64,000 bases of DNA from Blepharisma stoltei (Eukaryota > Ciliophora > Heterotrichea > Heterotrichida > Blepharismidae), in NCBI GenBank assembly GCA_914767885.1, contig CAJZBQ010000050.1:248001-312000 (forward strand). The letters are read 5' to 3'. The notes below the pieces were generated by a model. It made no database searches, was not told the origin of the DNA, and saw only the letters and a list, made by a program, of their open reading frames with translations. Of this stretch, positions 44,101-55,200 are shown one piece after another. Position numbers and translations under genes: made by a program. Each line of letters starts with the position of its first letter. Position 1 is the stretch's first letter.

Positions 44101-44654
44101 CATTACCTAGAAGCCACCCAATTATGCTTGCCTTTAAAGAAATCCTGGATTCGATCACTCAGCCAGGTGGGAATATTGTAAAGCAGTATAACTCGCTTGA
44201 AAAACGAATTTTACAGCAATCAAAGCTCATTCAAAGCTATGAAAAAAATCTCAATGATGTAAAATCATCACTCAGAAAAATCATTGAAAATCTTAAAGGA
44301 AAGCCTTTAGAGTCTTACCCCAATCAACCAAGCCAGCCAAGAGGAACTAGTCAGCCTAAAGAGCATCTCGAATCAAGAGAGCCCAGAGAGCATTTCGAAT
44401 TTATTGAGCCTAGAGAACCATCCCCTCTTCCTGAAACTAGTGATAGGCCAAGAAACAAAGAAATGCTGAAGCTTGATATACAAAAAGTATATATGGCCCA
44501 AGAAGCAAGACAAAAGCGAAGAGATGAAAGAAAACAAAAGAAAATGCAAATGAAAAATGATAGAGCTTCTGTCAATGAAGCTGTAATCAGGCCGAAGACT
44601 GAAGAAAACGATTCAAAAGATTTACTGTCTTTTATTAAAGACAGCAAAGAGTAG
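41147..44654 (+). CDS. Cyclic-nucleotide-gated-type ion channel, atypical pore
   Basis: Voltage-gated-like six-transmembrane channel with cyclic-nucleotide-binding domains, probably in the cell or ciliary membrane. S1 begins LRWDLFMILVALYNTI. S4/S5 lie around LNMLKVNKILTRLGRMLRF, with only a few positive charges. The pore loop reads HAVWLLVGNDVVP (about residues 280-292), with GND where K+-selective relatives have GYG. The C-linker and a first cNMP domain (GEVQVFVTDK, GAQFGELGLIYNIHRTASV) are followed by a second, degenerate one (FKPGDIPKYIYIVAFGDLEI) and a basic tail. A family 1 retroposon (42218-42659) lies in the C-linker. Removal gives RLKGKILDYIAVTHMSSSSQ. Product 1021 residues. Ligand and ion selectivity cannot be told from sequence. 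Confidence 0.9.
42218..42659 (+). mobile_element. SINE-like retroposon family 1, copy 2 (in channel gene)
   Basis: 11-bp duplication GCAAAATTTTA (42207-42217, 42649-42659). It lies in the opposite orientation to copies 1 and 3, with the hairpin end first (AATGGCATTCGGTTCGAGAG) and the TTAAG repeats last. Removed length is 442 bp, the same as for the UTP20 copy. Translating it into the channel would truncate the protein before the ligand-binding domain. Confidence 0.85.
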
Positions 44655-44723
44655 TCCCATTAGATTTCAAATTGTATAATTCGTCTAAGAATCGCTTTTA
44701 ATATAAGTACATAATAAATTTCA

Positions 44724-44882
44724 ATGGGAGATTTTCCTATTTTTTCTAAGCTTAGAACACTGAAATCTATATTTAACGGTATAGTTGCTATTTTCTTAAT
44801 AAAAACTCTTAGCTCATGTAAGCAAACATGTGCTTTCATTAGCAGCAATAAACAGCCAAATAAGGTAAAAATGGTTAGATAA
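44724..44882 (+). CDS. Doubtful small ORF, 52 residues
   Basis: ATG at 44724, TAA at 44880-44882, ending two bases before the next gene's ATG. It has a hydrophobic centre (IFNGIVAIFLIKTL) that could be a membrane helix. The minus strand is also open here, so neither is secure. Confidence 0.25.
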   Translation: MGDFPIFSKLRTLKSIFNGIVAIFLIKTLSSCKQTCAFISSNKQPNKVKMVR

Positions 44883-44884
44883 TA

Positions 44885-45379
44885 ATGCTTCCAGGAATCA
44901 AAGAAGACGAAACTTCTAGTTTTGCAGATTTTACTCCCAAACTAAAACTATCACTTCGTGGGTTTGAAAGCAGTAAAAATAACATAGGCCAGCTTAAAAT
45001 AAAAGCCAAAGAATTCAAAGCTCGGAAAATTAGAGTTCCGACTTGCCTGCTTACTTATCGAAGGAAAAAGCAAAACTTAGAGACTGAAGAAAAATTAAGA
45101 GAATTCCCCTCAATTAATAGTACAGTAAAAAAATGAATGGAAAGAAGCGCAAAACTTCCACTGCAAAATAACTTCTTTCTTGATGAAATAGCTAAACAGA
45201 GCAGAGAATCAGGATCTAGGCATAATGCTAGTAGCAACATTTTTATGTTCACTCAGCCTGAAAAGCGACCAAAATCAATAGCAGTAACTGAACGAGCCAA
45301 AAAGAGTAAAATACATTATCAATTGAAAATATTCGAAAATAAGGCATCAATAATTAAAAGAGTAATTGCTGCTTTGTAG
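44885..45379 (+). CDS. Small basic protein, unknown function
   Basis: 164 residues with one TGA read as Trp (TVKKWMERSAK). Rich in Lys/Arg/Ser, with short helical segments (IGQLKIKAKEFKARKIR, SKIHYQLKIFENKASIIKRV). No signal peptide or membrane helix, and no family recognised. The TGA read-through and convergent packing against COX19 (46 bp apart) support a real gene. Confidence 0.6.
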
Positions 45380-45425
45380 TAGGTATATAAATGTAATTCA
45401 GATTTTAATGTGAAGCTTATTTATT

Positions 45426-45779
45426 CTAATTATTTGTTTTAGAATGCTCTTTAGCAAACTCTTTTCTTACCCTTTCTTTGGAAGCTCTAGTCAAATTCTC
45501 TATATCTCTGACTAGATCTTCCCTTGCTTTTTGTTCATATTCTCACGTGCTTTCTTCAACAAAGCCAAGCTCTTGCATCGTATGTGGAGCCATCAAGCCT
45601 TTGTCCATTCTGCAAACTAGGTAGCTTTTTGCTTCTTCTTTGCATTTTTTTGGAATCCCTAGTTCTTTATTTAAACAGATTCTATAGGCTTCAGCTTCTT
45701 CTTCACATTCTTGAAAATGATCTAGAGGGAAAGAGCCTTTATCAGGAGGTCCGGAATGTGGTGCATTTCTCTTTTTCAT
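45426..45779 (-). CDS. COX19: COX19, cytochrome c oxidase assembly factor
   Basis: Mitochondrial intermembrane-space twin CX9C protein, imported through the MIA40 pathway and needed for copper delivery to cytochrome c oxidase. Family start PPDKGSFPLDHFQEC, then CEEEAEAYRIC and CKEEAKSYLVC (two CX9C helices) and CRMDKGLMAP, like animal and yeast COX19. The in-frame TGA at about 45543 is read as Trp (EESTWEYEQKARED), extending the protein to 117 residues with a charged helical tail. ATG at 45779, TAG at 45426. Confidence 0.93.
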
Positions 45780-45862
45780 TTTATATTATAGTTCTTTACT
45801 GATCTGAATTAATTATTTCAAGAATTTACTAAAGGTCGAGACTTTTATTGTGGAATTCTAAA

Positions 45863-46987
45863 ATGGAAAATCAAAGACGATTTTTGCAGCTTGGCCAACG
45901 AAGAAAAGATAAGCTAAGACAAGTCCTTGAACATCAGTATGGCGAAGAGGTACTTTTAAATTAGAAAATCCTCATAATCGAAAAAGCAATGGCTAATGTA
46001 GATCAGCTTTTCGACCAAGGCCTCTCATTTACAGAAATCCTTCATCAATTGCAAAACAAAATCAATCAAGAAACTTCCAATTCTCCACAAAAATTCCCAG
46101 CTGAAAATAGAGCTTCAGTGTATAACCAGCAGCAACGGGTTTATAATGATGAAAGAAAAATCCATAACGATTATCCACCCATCAATAAATCCTACTTCAA
46201 TCACCAACAGAATCAGGAGCTCGCTAGCAATAACTCTTTTGTCCTCCCTAGAGGAAGAAATAATTTTGATAAACAAAGCTCTGAACGGTCTTTAAGTGAA
46301 TGGGACGAATACGACGAAATGCGAAGCAGATTTGAGCTAGAATTTAAAGGAGTTTCTAAAAATTTCGAAGAAATACAGAAAAAAATTGTTCCTGCTGTTT
46401 CTCCATTTGAATACAAAGCTAAGCAAGACGAGCTTAAAGCTCTCGAAGCTATGAAAATAGGCCAAGCGTTTTATAAAGAAAAAGAAATTTATGACAAAAT
46501 GCATCATAAACAAGTTCTCACAGAAAACAGAGAGGCACTGCTGAAGCAGATGAGAGAAAAACAAGAAATGATGAATAAACAAATGGAAGAAGATAAAATA
46601 TATGGAATGTCTCTTGCGGAACGAAAGAAGCGAGGAGAGCTGAACCAAATGTATGACAAGATGAGAAATAGAGAGAAACAACGAGAATATTATGTTGCGT
46701 TAAAAAATCAAGTCGATAACAAAGAAATAGAGAAAAAAAAATTTGATGCTTTGAAAGAGGAACTTAGAAAAGTTCATATGTCTAACCCAGAAATCGGGAT
46801 CAGGAACCTAAATCCTATAGTAAAAGATATCAGTCAAGTGAACAATCATTATTCGCCAATCAAAGGAATCAACGATAGCTTTCGGTACAATCCTGCCTCA
46901 AATTACTCCTTTTCGACTGAAAGGAGCGCAACACCTGGCCGCAGTGGATATCTGGCTCATTATGGAAGCCATGTCTTACATAATTAA
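45863..46987 (+). CDS. Coiled-coil protein, unknown function
   Basis: 369 residues. ATG at 45863 opens MENQRRFLQLGQRRKDKLRQ. A 15-nt intron (45950-45964) joins QYGEE to KILIIEKAMANVDQ. The N-terminal third is Asn/Gln-rich. The middle (about residues 160-300) is a long charged helix (LKQMREKQEMMNKQMEEDKI). The tail has SPIKG and ATPGRSG motifs that could be phosphorylation sites. No domain recognised. It ends 19 bp from the convergent tubby gene's stop. Confidence 0.8.
45950..45964 (+). other. 15-nt intron (coiled-coil gene)
   Basis: GTACTTTTAAATTAG. Without it the frame would stop at TAG. Confidence 0.8.
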
Positions 46988-47006
46988 TTTTGCAAATAAA
47001 TAGAAA

Positions 47007-48819
47007 TTAAGCTACAATTCTTTTTCTTGACAAGCTAGCAAGGCCAATTGCAAAAGCCTGGAACATCGAAAGAGGGGATCGATAATCCAAATGGAAATTT
47101 TCTGTGGAAATTTTCCCAAACATAAAATAAATTGTGTCTGGGTCGTCTGGCATAACGAGCTGAAAATTTTTAGCACTAGCCCTTGAGACTCTTCCATAAA
47201 AATTAAGTGTGTAGCATTCAGCTCTTTCATTCCATCTTGGAGGCACATTATTTAGTGTCACTTCTTCTTTGTTTTCTTCATCTCATAGTTTGACTTCTAA
47301 ACTTCTTGGTGTATCTCCCAATATATTTGATTCGTATTTGACTTTTAATTTTTCTTCTCGCAGTTTGATGAATCCTTGAGGAAATCTATTGGCAATTTTA
47401 TCTTTGACTCCATGGTCAAAGAGTGTGAAATCGTTTCCTCAAAAATTGTTTACCATAATTCCAATATATTCGTCGCTGAATTGCTCAGATGGTGATTTGC
47501 AGATTATGATATCTCCTGAGTCGCTATGCCTCTCGCTCGCTCCCCCCCTTTAAATTGGAACAAAAAATTTTGTTCCAATTTAAAGGGGGTTTAAGAAATT
47601 TTTTTATAAAAATTTCAAAAATTTATCGAACTATATTAATAAATTTGTTTAATAAAATGCTATTTACTCTTTATCCTTTAAAACAAAGCATGATATAACT
47701 AAATTTTCATTATTAGTTAATACGCCACTATTAATTGGTATTAAAACTATTTACACAAAAATTATTATTTTTATTGATAAAAAAAAACAATTTTAGAAAA
47801 TTTATCGATCAAAATGCTAATTTTGTTTAAATAAGATGTTATTTATACCTGATTTTTATATATAAAATTTTTTATTATAAAATTAAATTTTGTTCCAATT
47901 TTTAAAGGGGGTTAATTTACCTAAAAAGTGGAAATTTTACCTATATTTTGTTCCAGTTTAAAGGGGGGGAGTCAGCGTAAAGCATTAATGCATTATCGTG
48001 TTCTCTAACTAGTCTAAATGTGTGTGGATAATCACTACCTGTGAAGCCCTCTTCTGAGCGAGTTCTTTCGATCCTCATCAGATTGTACATATTTTGAACA
48101 GTATGAAAAACATGCCTATTGCTTAGACTTTCCTGAGCTTTATAAGAAAAAATTTCAAGCGATACTTTTTGATTCTTTCCATCTTTGGTATAGATTAAAA
48201 AAGGAGACTCATATGTTAAATTTTTGTCGTCTTTGAAAGCTTTTGGCAGAGACATTTCTCCAAATCTAGCAAGTAATAAAATTCGAGTATAAATATAGCA
48301 TTTTTCAAGCAAAATTTCATTTTTTATTTGAGAGGCAATTGATATTACTTCGACAAGATTGGAAGGATTGAGATATTTTGATATATATTCAACTATCTGA
48401 TCTTCAAGTTGTTGAACTTTAATAAAGCTTGCTGTAACGACTAAAGAAAGCATCGTTTTAGGCTGGATGTCGAAAAGATTGAAGTTCTGATGGTCTAAAT
48501 AATCCAGGCAGGTTAAAGTAGACTCAATGCTTACTTGGTTTTTTCTTGACGTCAGTTTTATCTAGATAATCTTTACTTCTATCGCTTTATTTCTTTGTAA
48601 AATATTTTTATCTTTTATCAATATTTCTTTGAAAAAATTGCTTCTAGCAAGTATTTTAGCTTTAACTCTGACGTTGAAATCTTCGACATAAGTAAGCATG
48701 TCTAAGTAAAACATACTGTATTGTGGGCCTTCTTGCTCAGGAGGATTTAAATTGGGATGAATTGATCTTAGCATGACTTCGACCTTTTTCTCACAATTTT
48801 CAGGATCAACTCGTTCCAT
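47007..48819 (-). CDS. Tubby-domain protein with BTB/BACK-like N terminus
   Basis: Tubby proteins bind phosphoinositides and help deliver membrane proteins to cilia. The C-terminal half is a tubby domain (TFRLVREHDNALMLYA, then NNFWGNDFTLFDHG, LNFYGRVSRASAKNFQLV and the closing LDYRSPLSMFQAFAIGLASL). The N-terminal region (residues about 1-170) looks helical and resembles a BTB/BACK module, low certainty. A 15-nt intron (48562-48576) joins NKAIE to IKLTSRKNQ. A family F MITE (47518-47968) is removed between GAGTC repeats to give MLYADSGDIIICKSP. An alternative TC junction adds four residues. TGA is read as Trp twice. Product 448 residues. Confidence 0.88.
47518..47968. mobile_element. Family F MITE-IES in tubby gene
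   Basis: Ends CTCCCCCCCTTTAAATTGGA and TTCCAGTTTAAAGGGGGGGA, with repeated inner TTGTTCCAATTTAAAGGGGG blocks around an AT-rich core that differs from family A. No TA pair restores the frame. GAGTC (47518-47522, 47969-47973) or TC do. Confidence 0.8.
48562..48576 (-). other. 15-nt intron (tubby gene)
   Basis: GTAAAGATTATCTAG on the minus strand. Removes an in-frame TAG. Confidence 0.85.
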
Positions 48820-49306
48820 ATTTTATAAATCTTTTAATGTTAAAAAACGAATAATTAGTAATTAATTTCAGATGATTTACCACTTTTCAATTATATATCT
48901 TTTAAAGAGTTCATTATATAAGTTTATTAAATATTAGAATTTCGCAAAATGAAATAAAGAGAAGTTTCATTCAGCTATTTGAAAGATAAATTCATTTTTC
49001 ACATCTAAATTGGTAGCATTAGTTAAATAATCAAGAATGAGATTTGTGATATATTAATCATATATCTATTTCATTTTTAGCCTTGCTTTACTATTAAGGT
49101 CTTATAAAATATCAATTTCTGCTTTTGATTCAATTCTTTCATAGATTAATATCTCATAAAAAATAATTCACTATATAATTTGTTTATAAGCAGAGCCAAT
49201 TTTTTTCATAAAACACGTAATAAAGGCCAAGCTTACCTAACTATAAAGAACTTGCTGCATTATCTCAGTTATCCGATCTATTGTGATAATTTTATAATCT
49301 CTAAAA
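48820..49306. other. Divergent promoter region, no gene
   Basis: AT-rich, with no repeat family recognised. It lies between the divergent tubby and VPS18 genes. Confidence 0.4.
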
Positions 49307-52241
49307 ATGTCAATCGAGTGGCTTAATGACAGAGAAGATAAGCTTCACGAAGACGAATTCGTAACAATCTAAACAGATAGCCGACGAACTTGGCTTTGAC
49401 ACTATTCACGACGAAGACGCTAAATCAGACACCTTTAGAAATGTGATGCTTTCCTCAATTCGCATAAGAACAGCTGAAGTCAAAGCGGTCGCCATTTCAA
49501 TGAAAGCAATATACGTGATAACAACAGACAAGCAAGCCCTCAGGTGGACTTTCCAAGAAGAGGAACGCTTAAAAGAAGCCAATCGTGACAGCATGACCGA
49601 ATTAATTATCAGGGTGACGAATTTACAATTGGAAAATGTTTTTTGCGACCCGACTGGATGGCATTGTTTGGTGACTATGAGTAGTGGCGACACCCATTAT
49701 TTCCACTTGACCTCGACTTCTTCTGTATTTATACACAAGCTTCATAGCTTTAATATTGAAAGTGTTGCTTGGAGTGGACAAACTGAGTATTATCAAACTC
49801 GAGAAATCCTGCTCGGCACTCGCAATGGAGTTATTTTAGAAATGAGCTTGGAATTTGACCAGACAACTGAAACTATTAAGCAGCATCAGTTTTCAAGGGT
49901 CATTGAGCTGCCTGGAGGTCCTTGTATAAGTGGGATATTATATGAAATGATTCCAGGAATGCCTGCTAAATATAGCGTGATGGCTGCAACGGTGAATTGC
50001 TTGTTTCAGTTTATAGGAGATGCCAATGAACAAAGAAGGCCAGATTTTCCAAAATTATTTGAAAAATATAGAACGAACCCAACCTTGCTTCAGTCCTGCA
50101 CGCATGAAGTAGGAGGCTCTCTTAAAAAAAGCCAGCTGCAGTACTATTATACAAGAGGGAGAGCTGATGGTTTTGCCTGGATGTCTGGGTCAGGGCTGAT
50201 GTATGGGAAACTCGCCACAAACACAAGTGAAGAAATTTTCGTGACTACAATGAAGCCTGTCCCATTCCCAGCCAGAGGTAATGACAAAGTTATAGGCATC
50301 GGCATGACTGCTTATCATGTTTATTTCTTATTCAGCAATGCTCTGCTATGTGTTTCTAAGCTAAACCAGCAAGTAGTCCATACAATTGATTTTGAAATGA
50401 GGCCAGGCTACGAAATGCAAGGGATCATGTTTGACGCACAAACTCACTCATTATTTGCTTGGAGTAATAAATTTATTTACCAAATCCTAATTGATAATGA
50501 AGACAGAGATGTCTGGAAATATTATATTGAGCAAAACCGACATGAGGAAGCTGTAAAATTCTGTGAGAGGACTGACTCACCATTTTTACCAAAAGTTAAA
50601 GGCCTTTATGCAGACTTTTTATTCCATGAAGGAAAAACACTTTTGGCCGCTGATTCTTATGCACAAAGTGATAGGACTTTTGAAGAAATCGCATTAAAAT
50701 TGATGAGCGATACCCCTGCTTTGCAAAGATTTTTAGAAGCTAAACTGAATCGTATGGGGAGTGATATGAAGGCACAGAGGACTTTGTTGAGCACTTGGCT
50801 TGTGGAAATCCATTTACATAACATAAATGCACTGCTTATGATAGAAGAGGACTCTTCTAAAAATGCTCAAGAGGACCTCAGAACATTTTTGTCATTACAC
50901 CATCAAGATTTAGATGCAACAACCACTTATGATTTATTGCAAAGCCATGGACGAATTGAAGACTGGGTTTATTTCGCTGAGCTAAAAGGAAACTTTGAGC
51001 TTGTCATGCTTCATCATATGAATCAGCAAGAATTTAAAAAAGCTTTAATGAAGCTTGAGCATGCTGAGCCAACCTTTAAAGAGCCATTATTATACCGATA
51101 CTCGCCAGTATTCATGAAAAACGAGCCCAAAAAAACAGTAGATCTCTTAATAGAGTTAGCAAGAGAAAGAGGCAAAGCTTTTGAGGCTAAAAAACTACTG
51201 CCTGCCTTGATGAATGTAGAAAAGCTATATAGAGAGCAAGCTATTCGTTTTGAAGTTTTTTGCATTAATGAATTACAAGTCAGAGAAAAATCCCTACACA
51301 ATTTGCTGATTTTCCATTTAGCTGAAAGTGATGAAGAAGCATTGTTGGAGTATTTCCAGAAACAAGAAGAACAAAGTGAGCTTGACTTTGACCCTGAATA
51401 TGCGCTATCAGTATGCAAACAAAGTAGTAGGATTGAAGCTTTAATTTTCTTGTACAGTCTGCTCAAGATGTATAGTGAAGCGGTTTCTATTGCTTTAGAA
51501 AACAATAAATTGCAGCTTGCCAAAGAAAACGCTCAAAAACCTGAACGACAGGACGAAGATTTGTCTAGGAGACTGTGGCTTCAAATTGCAATCCATTTAA
51601 TCAAGATTTCTGATGTGAAAGCTGCATTAGAAGTGATGCATGAAAGCAAACTCATAAAGATGGAAGATTTATTGCCATATTTTGACGAATCAGTCAGCAT
51701 TTCTAACTTTAAAGAAGATATTTGTAAAGCTTTAGAAGGATACAAAGAAAAAATTGACGAATTGAAAACAGAGCTGGACGAGTCAAGCAGCTCTTCACAG
51801 CAAATCAAAAAGGAGCTGCATATGGTTAAACAAAGGTTTATTGAAATAGAAGGACTTCAACCTTGTGATATCTGTGGCAAAGCTGCAATGAAGAGGAATT
51901 TTTACATCTACCCTTGTGCCCATGCGTTTCATAAAGACTGTTTGCTCGACACATTGCTGCCAATATTAAAAATTAAAGACTATATTAGAGCTAACAGAAT
52001 TCAAACAATTCTTGAAAGCATAAGCGATATAGAAGGAACTTTAAGCCAGTCATCAAGACCAAGCAAACTAAAAAGGTCAGAAGAGCAAAAAGATCAGCAT
52101 AATAATCTTAAAGATTTAAATGAAAGACTAGATCAGATGCTTGCACCTCACTGTTATTTATGTGGAGCACTATTTATTGAAAGCATTAGGGATAATATGT
52201 TAGAAGATGCTTATGAAATTGATAGCTGGACTATTAATTAG
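49307..52241 (+). CDS. VPS18: VPS18, HOPS/CORVET core subunit
   Basis: Class C Vps protein for endosome-lysosome tethering and fusion. 972 residues, close to animal VPS18 (973). N-terminal beta-propeller (about residues 30-350), an alpha-solenoid with the clathrin-heavy-chain-like repeat (for example WVYFAELKGNFELVMLHHM), a coiled coil (CKALEGYKEKIDELKTELDE) and a C-terminal RING-H2 (CDICGKAAMKRNFYIYPCAH, FHKDCLL, then CYLCGALF after an insert). ATG at 49307 is followed by a 16-nt intron (49361-49376) joining HEDEF to IADELGFD. No IES despite the length. The 3' end faces UTP20 with 8 bp between stops. Confidence 0.95.
49361..49376 (+). other. 16-nt intron (VPS18)
   Basis: GTAACAATCTAAACAG. 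Removes an in-frame TAA and gives an upstream ATG. Confidence 0.85.
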
Positions 52242-52249
52242 GTAATTAT

Positions 52250-55200
52250 TTACTCGGATAAGTCTGTTTTTAGTTTCTTATGTGGAGCAAATTTAAAAAT
52301 TTTGTGTTTTTTGAGCAGTTTGGTTTTGATCTTGCGTTTTTCTTTGAGTTTTGCAGCTACTTCAGGGTTTGTGACTGCCATTAGCTTGGATTTTGATTTG
52401 CGCTCTTCTCTGAGAGTGTTTAGGAGGTTTCTTGTGTTTGTGTAGGCGTCAACGAATTCTTCTTGAGAGAGCTCTTTATGGAGAGTTTGGAAAATTTCAT
52501 TTGCTAAGTCTTTGATTGTGGTAGAAGGAGAGCGTTCAGAGGCAATTATCAAGGCTTTGAATAGAGATGTTTGGTCATATTGCTTACTTCCTCCTTCAGA
52601 GGGCGAAAAAAAAAATTTTGTTCGCTCATGGAGGGTATTTTTTTTTAAAATATTTATATATATAAATTTTATGGTAAAATTGGTTTTCGAAATTTAAAAA
52701 AAATCACAATTCGCAAAAATTGGAAAGCAAATATATTTATTTATTTGCAAAATTTATTTTTAAAATGCAATTTGTTCAAAATTAAACAGAGTTTTCTAGA
52801 GATTTCATTATATTAATTATCACTTATATGTCAAAATTTTTGTTCGTGGAGGGTGGGTTTTGGTAAAAAATATGGATTTTTGTTCGCTCACGAAGGGGGG
52901 GAGTTAGATGAAATATAGAATAGTAAGCATCTCAGTAGCGATTCAACTCTGGAATCTTCAATATTTCTGCCAATTAATTTTCTTACTATTGTTGATAATT
53001 TCTTAGATGCTAATAATGGGTTGGCTTTCGAGAAAAGTGCAAAAATCCCTTGTTTGAAGGTTCCATTTATTATTCCACTCGTCCCAATTTTAAGTAGCTC
53101 CGTATCGCACTCATTCAGAGGCTCAAAAAGCTCAGGCTTTAAATCTACCCCTAATTCTAGATGCTTAACTATCATTTCTCTATATCTTGCTAAATACTTT
53201 TTCGATTTATATTTGCCTAGCCAGCAATTCAAAAATTCAAGGTTCTCTACCCAATTGTCTTCTGATTCCAATACTTTAGAAAGTATATCATTTTTAATGA
53301 AATCATCAGAAATAATCTTTTCATTTACACACATTATTACAAAATTGATAGCTGTTTTTCTGACTGATTCATTTTTGTGAGTGACCCATGATGCGATTTG
53401 TTTAATAATTGGGGAATTTTGGTTCTTTTTAGCTGTTTTTGAGAGCAAGGTGAAATAAGATTTCTTCATATCGTCAGAGTCTTCATTAGAAATTGCTGTA
53501 AATATTGCTAGCAATAAAAAGTCAAAATGCTCTTTAAGTTCTTCATATGGAAGCTTCTCAAGAATTGTATCGATGGCAGTCATTATGCTTTTATTTGCAT
53601 TGTGGATTGTTGTTCCGAGGTTCTTTATTAAGAAATCCAAATGATACTGCTTCCTTTTGTCTGATAAAGGATAGTTTAGCAAGAAGTCTACATATAAACT
53701 TGTAGCCTGGGTAGATAGCTTAGGATTACTGAGTAAAATCTGTGGGACTTCTTCAAAACAATCGTAAACAGAAGGATCCATAATTCTTTTCAATACAAAA
53801 ACTCTGAGGAGCTTTAAAGCTGAACTTTGCACCTCATAAGAATGAAGAGCCAATAACACTTGTGGCAAAAGTAAAGGTGCAAGGCTTTCAATATCTGCCC
53901 GAGATTTAATTAATGAAGAAATCGTTTTCATAGCTTGGATAGTCACTTGTTCCCCAGCTCTTTCAGAGATTTCAAGAATTTTCTCAATGACAGAAGAATC
54001 CGCAAACATTTTGAGTATTTCTAAAGCTCCAGCAACTACTTCATCTTTCTTAACAGACAAGTTATTAATTGCAGTTTCTTTGCATTGTTTTGCCAATTCT
54101 TCATCAATGCCTTCTTTAGATCTTTTTATTCCTAATTTCAGCAGCCTCATCCCAAATACTTTGTCAGCTCCAACATTCACTTTTTTGACCTCATTTACAG
54201 GTCTGCTGCCTTTCGCAGCTCCATCTTGAACTGCAAAGGTTTGAAGCTTCCTTGAAATCTTAGGATTTTCTTCTTGTTTTGCTTGGATATTTCGATTTAA
54301 AAGAATCAAAGCTAACGAAATCAAATCTTCTGGGGTTATTTTTTCGTTTTCGGCAAGACCTTGAGCTATATATTGAAGAGGCTTTGTTGATGCCAATATT
54401 TGCCCTAAATGTTCAGGCTTAATGAATTTCCCTAAATAATAAAAAGTCTGATATTGCTCATACTCTAATAAAGTCTTCACAGCTTTATCAAGGTATTTGT
54501 CAGAAATTTCAAGCAGTCCTGATGGAAGAATTTTAGTTAAAAAGTGAGCAAATAACTCTGCCTCTAAAAATTGGTTGAATTCTTTGACAATTTTATTATG
54601 TGTGCTTTTAGTTTTTAAAAGCTCCAAGACACTGCTGATTACGGACTCTTTAGTTCCATCATCTTTATTTTTATAATGTCTAGCTAGCATAGACAGCAGT
54701 CTATAGAATTCTGAATTGCCTTCATCTTTGCTCTGAGTAGAAATAATAGAATACATCGCGCAAACGACATATTTCCTGACTTTTGGTCTTCATGAGTCTT
54801 TCTGATCACACATATGCATTTTTAACACTGGCAAAACTTTCGACTTCAGGGTATTATAAGCAGATTCATCAAGATCGTCTGGGATATTTGCTAAAATTCC
54901 TGCGATCGCCTTAGTTGCAAGTTTTTCTTCTTCTTCAAGCTTTTTCAAGTAAACTTTAAGCTTAACTTAACTTAACTTAATTATCAGGTGTTTAAGGTGT
55001 CTAGTGCCGCAGCCCAAAAAGGACCTATGGCAAAACTAGTGACGCAGGCGAGCCATCTTGGAACAGGTCAGCCCTGGCCAAGCCTTCTATCAACTCCTGC
55101 TTCACCAGCCTTGCTGCACGTCTCACCCGGCGCGATGCTGTCGCTCGACTCAGCTCCTGCGCGTGTTCCGCCTAAGGGTCATACTACTCCCGTGGGGATG

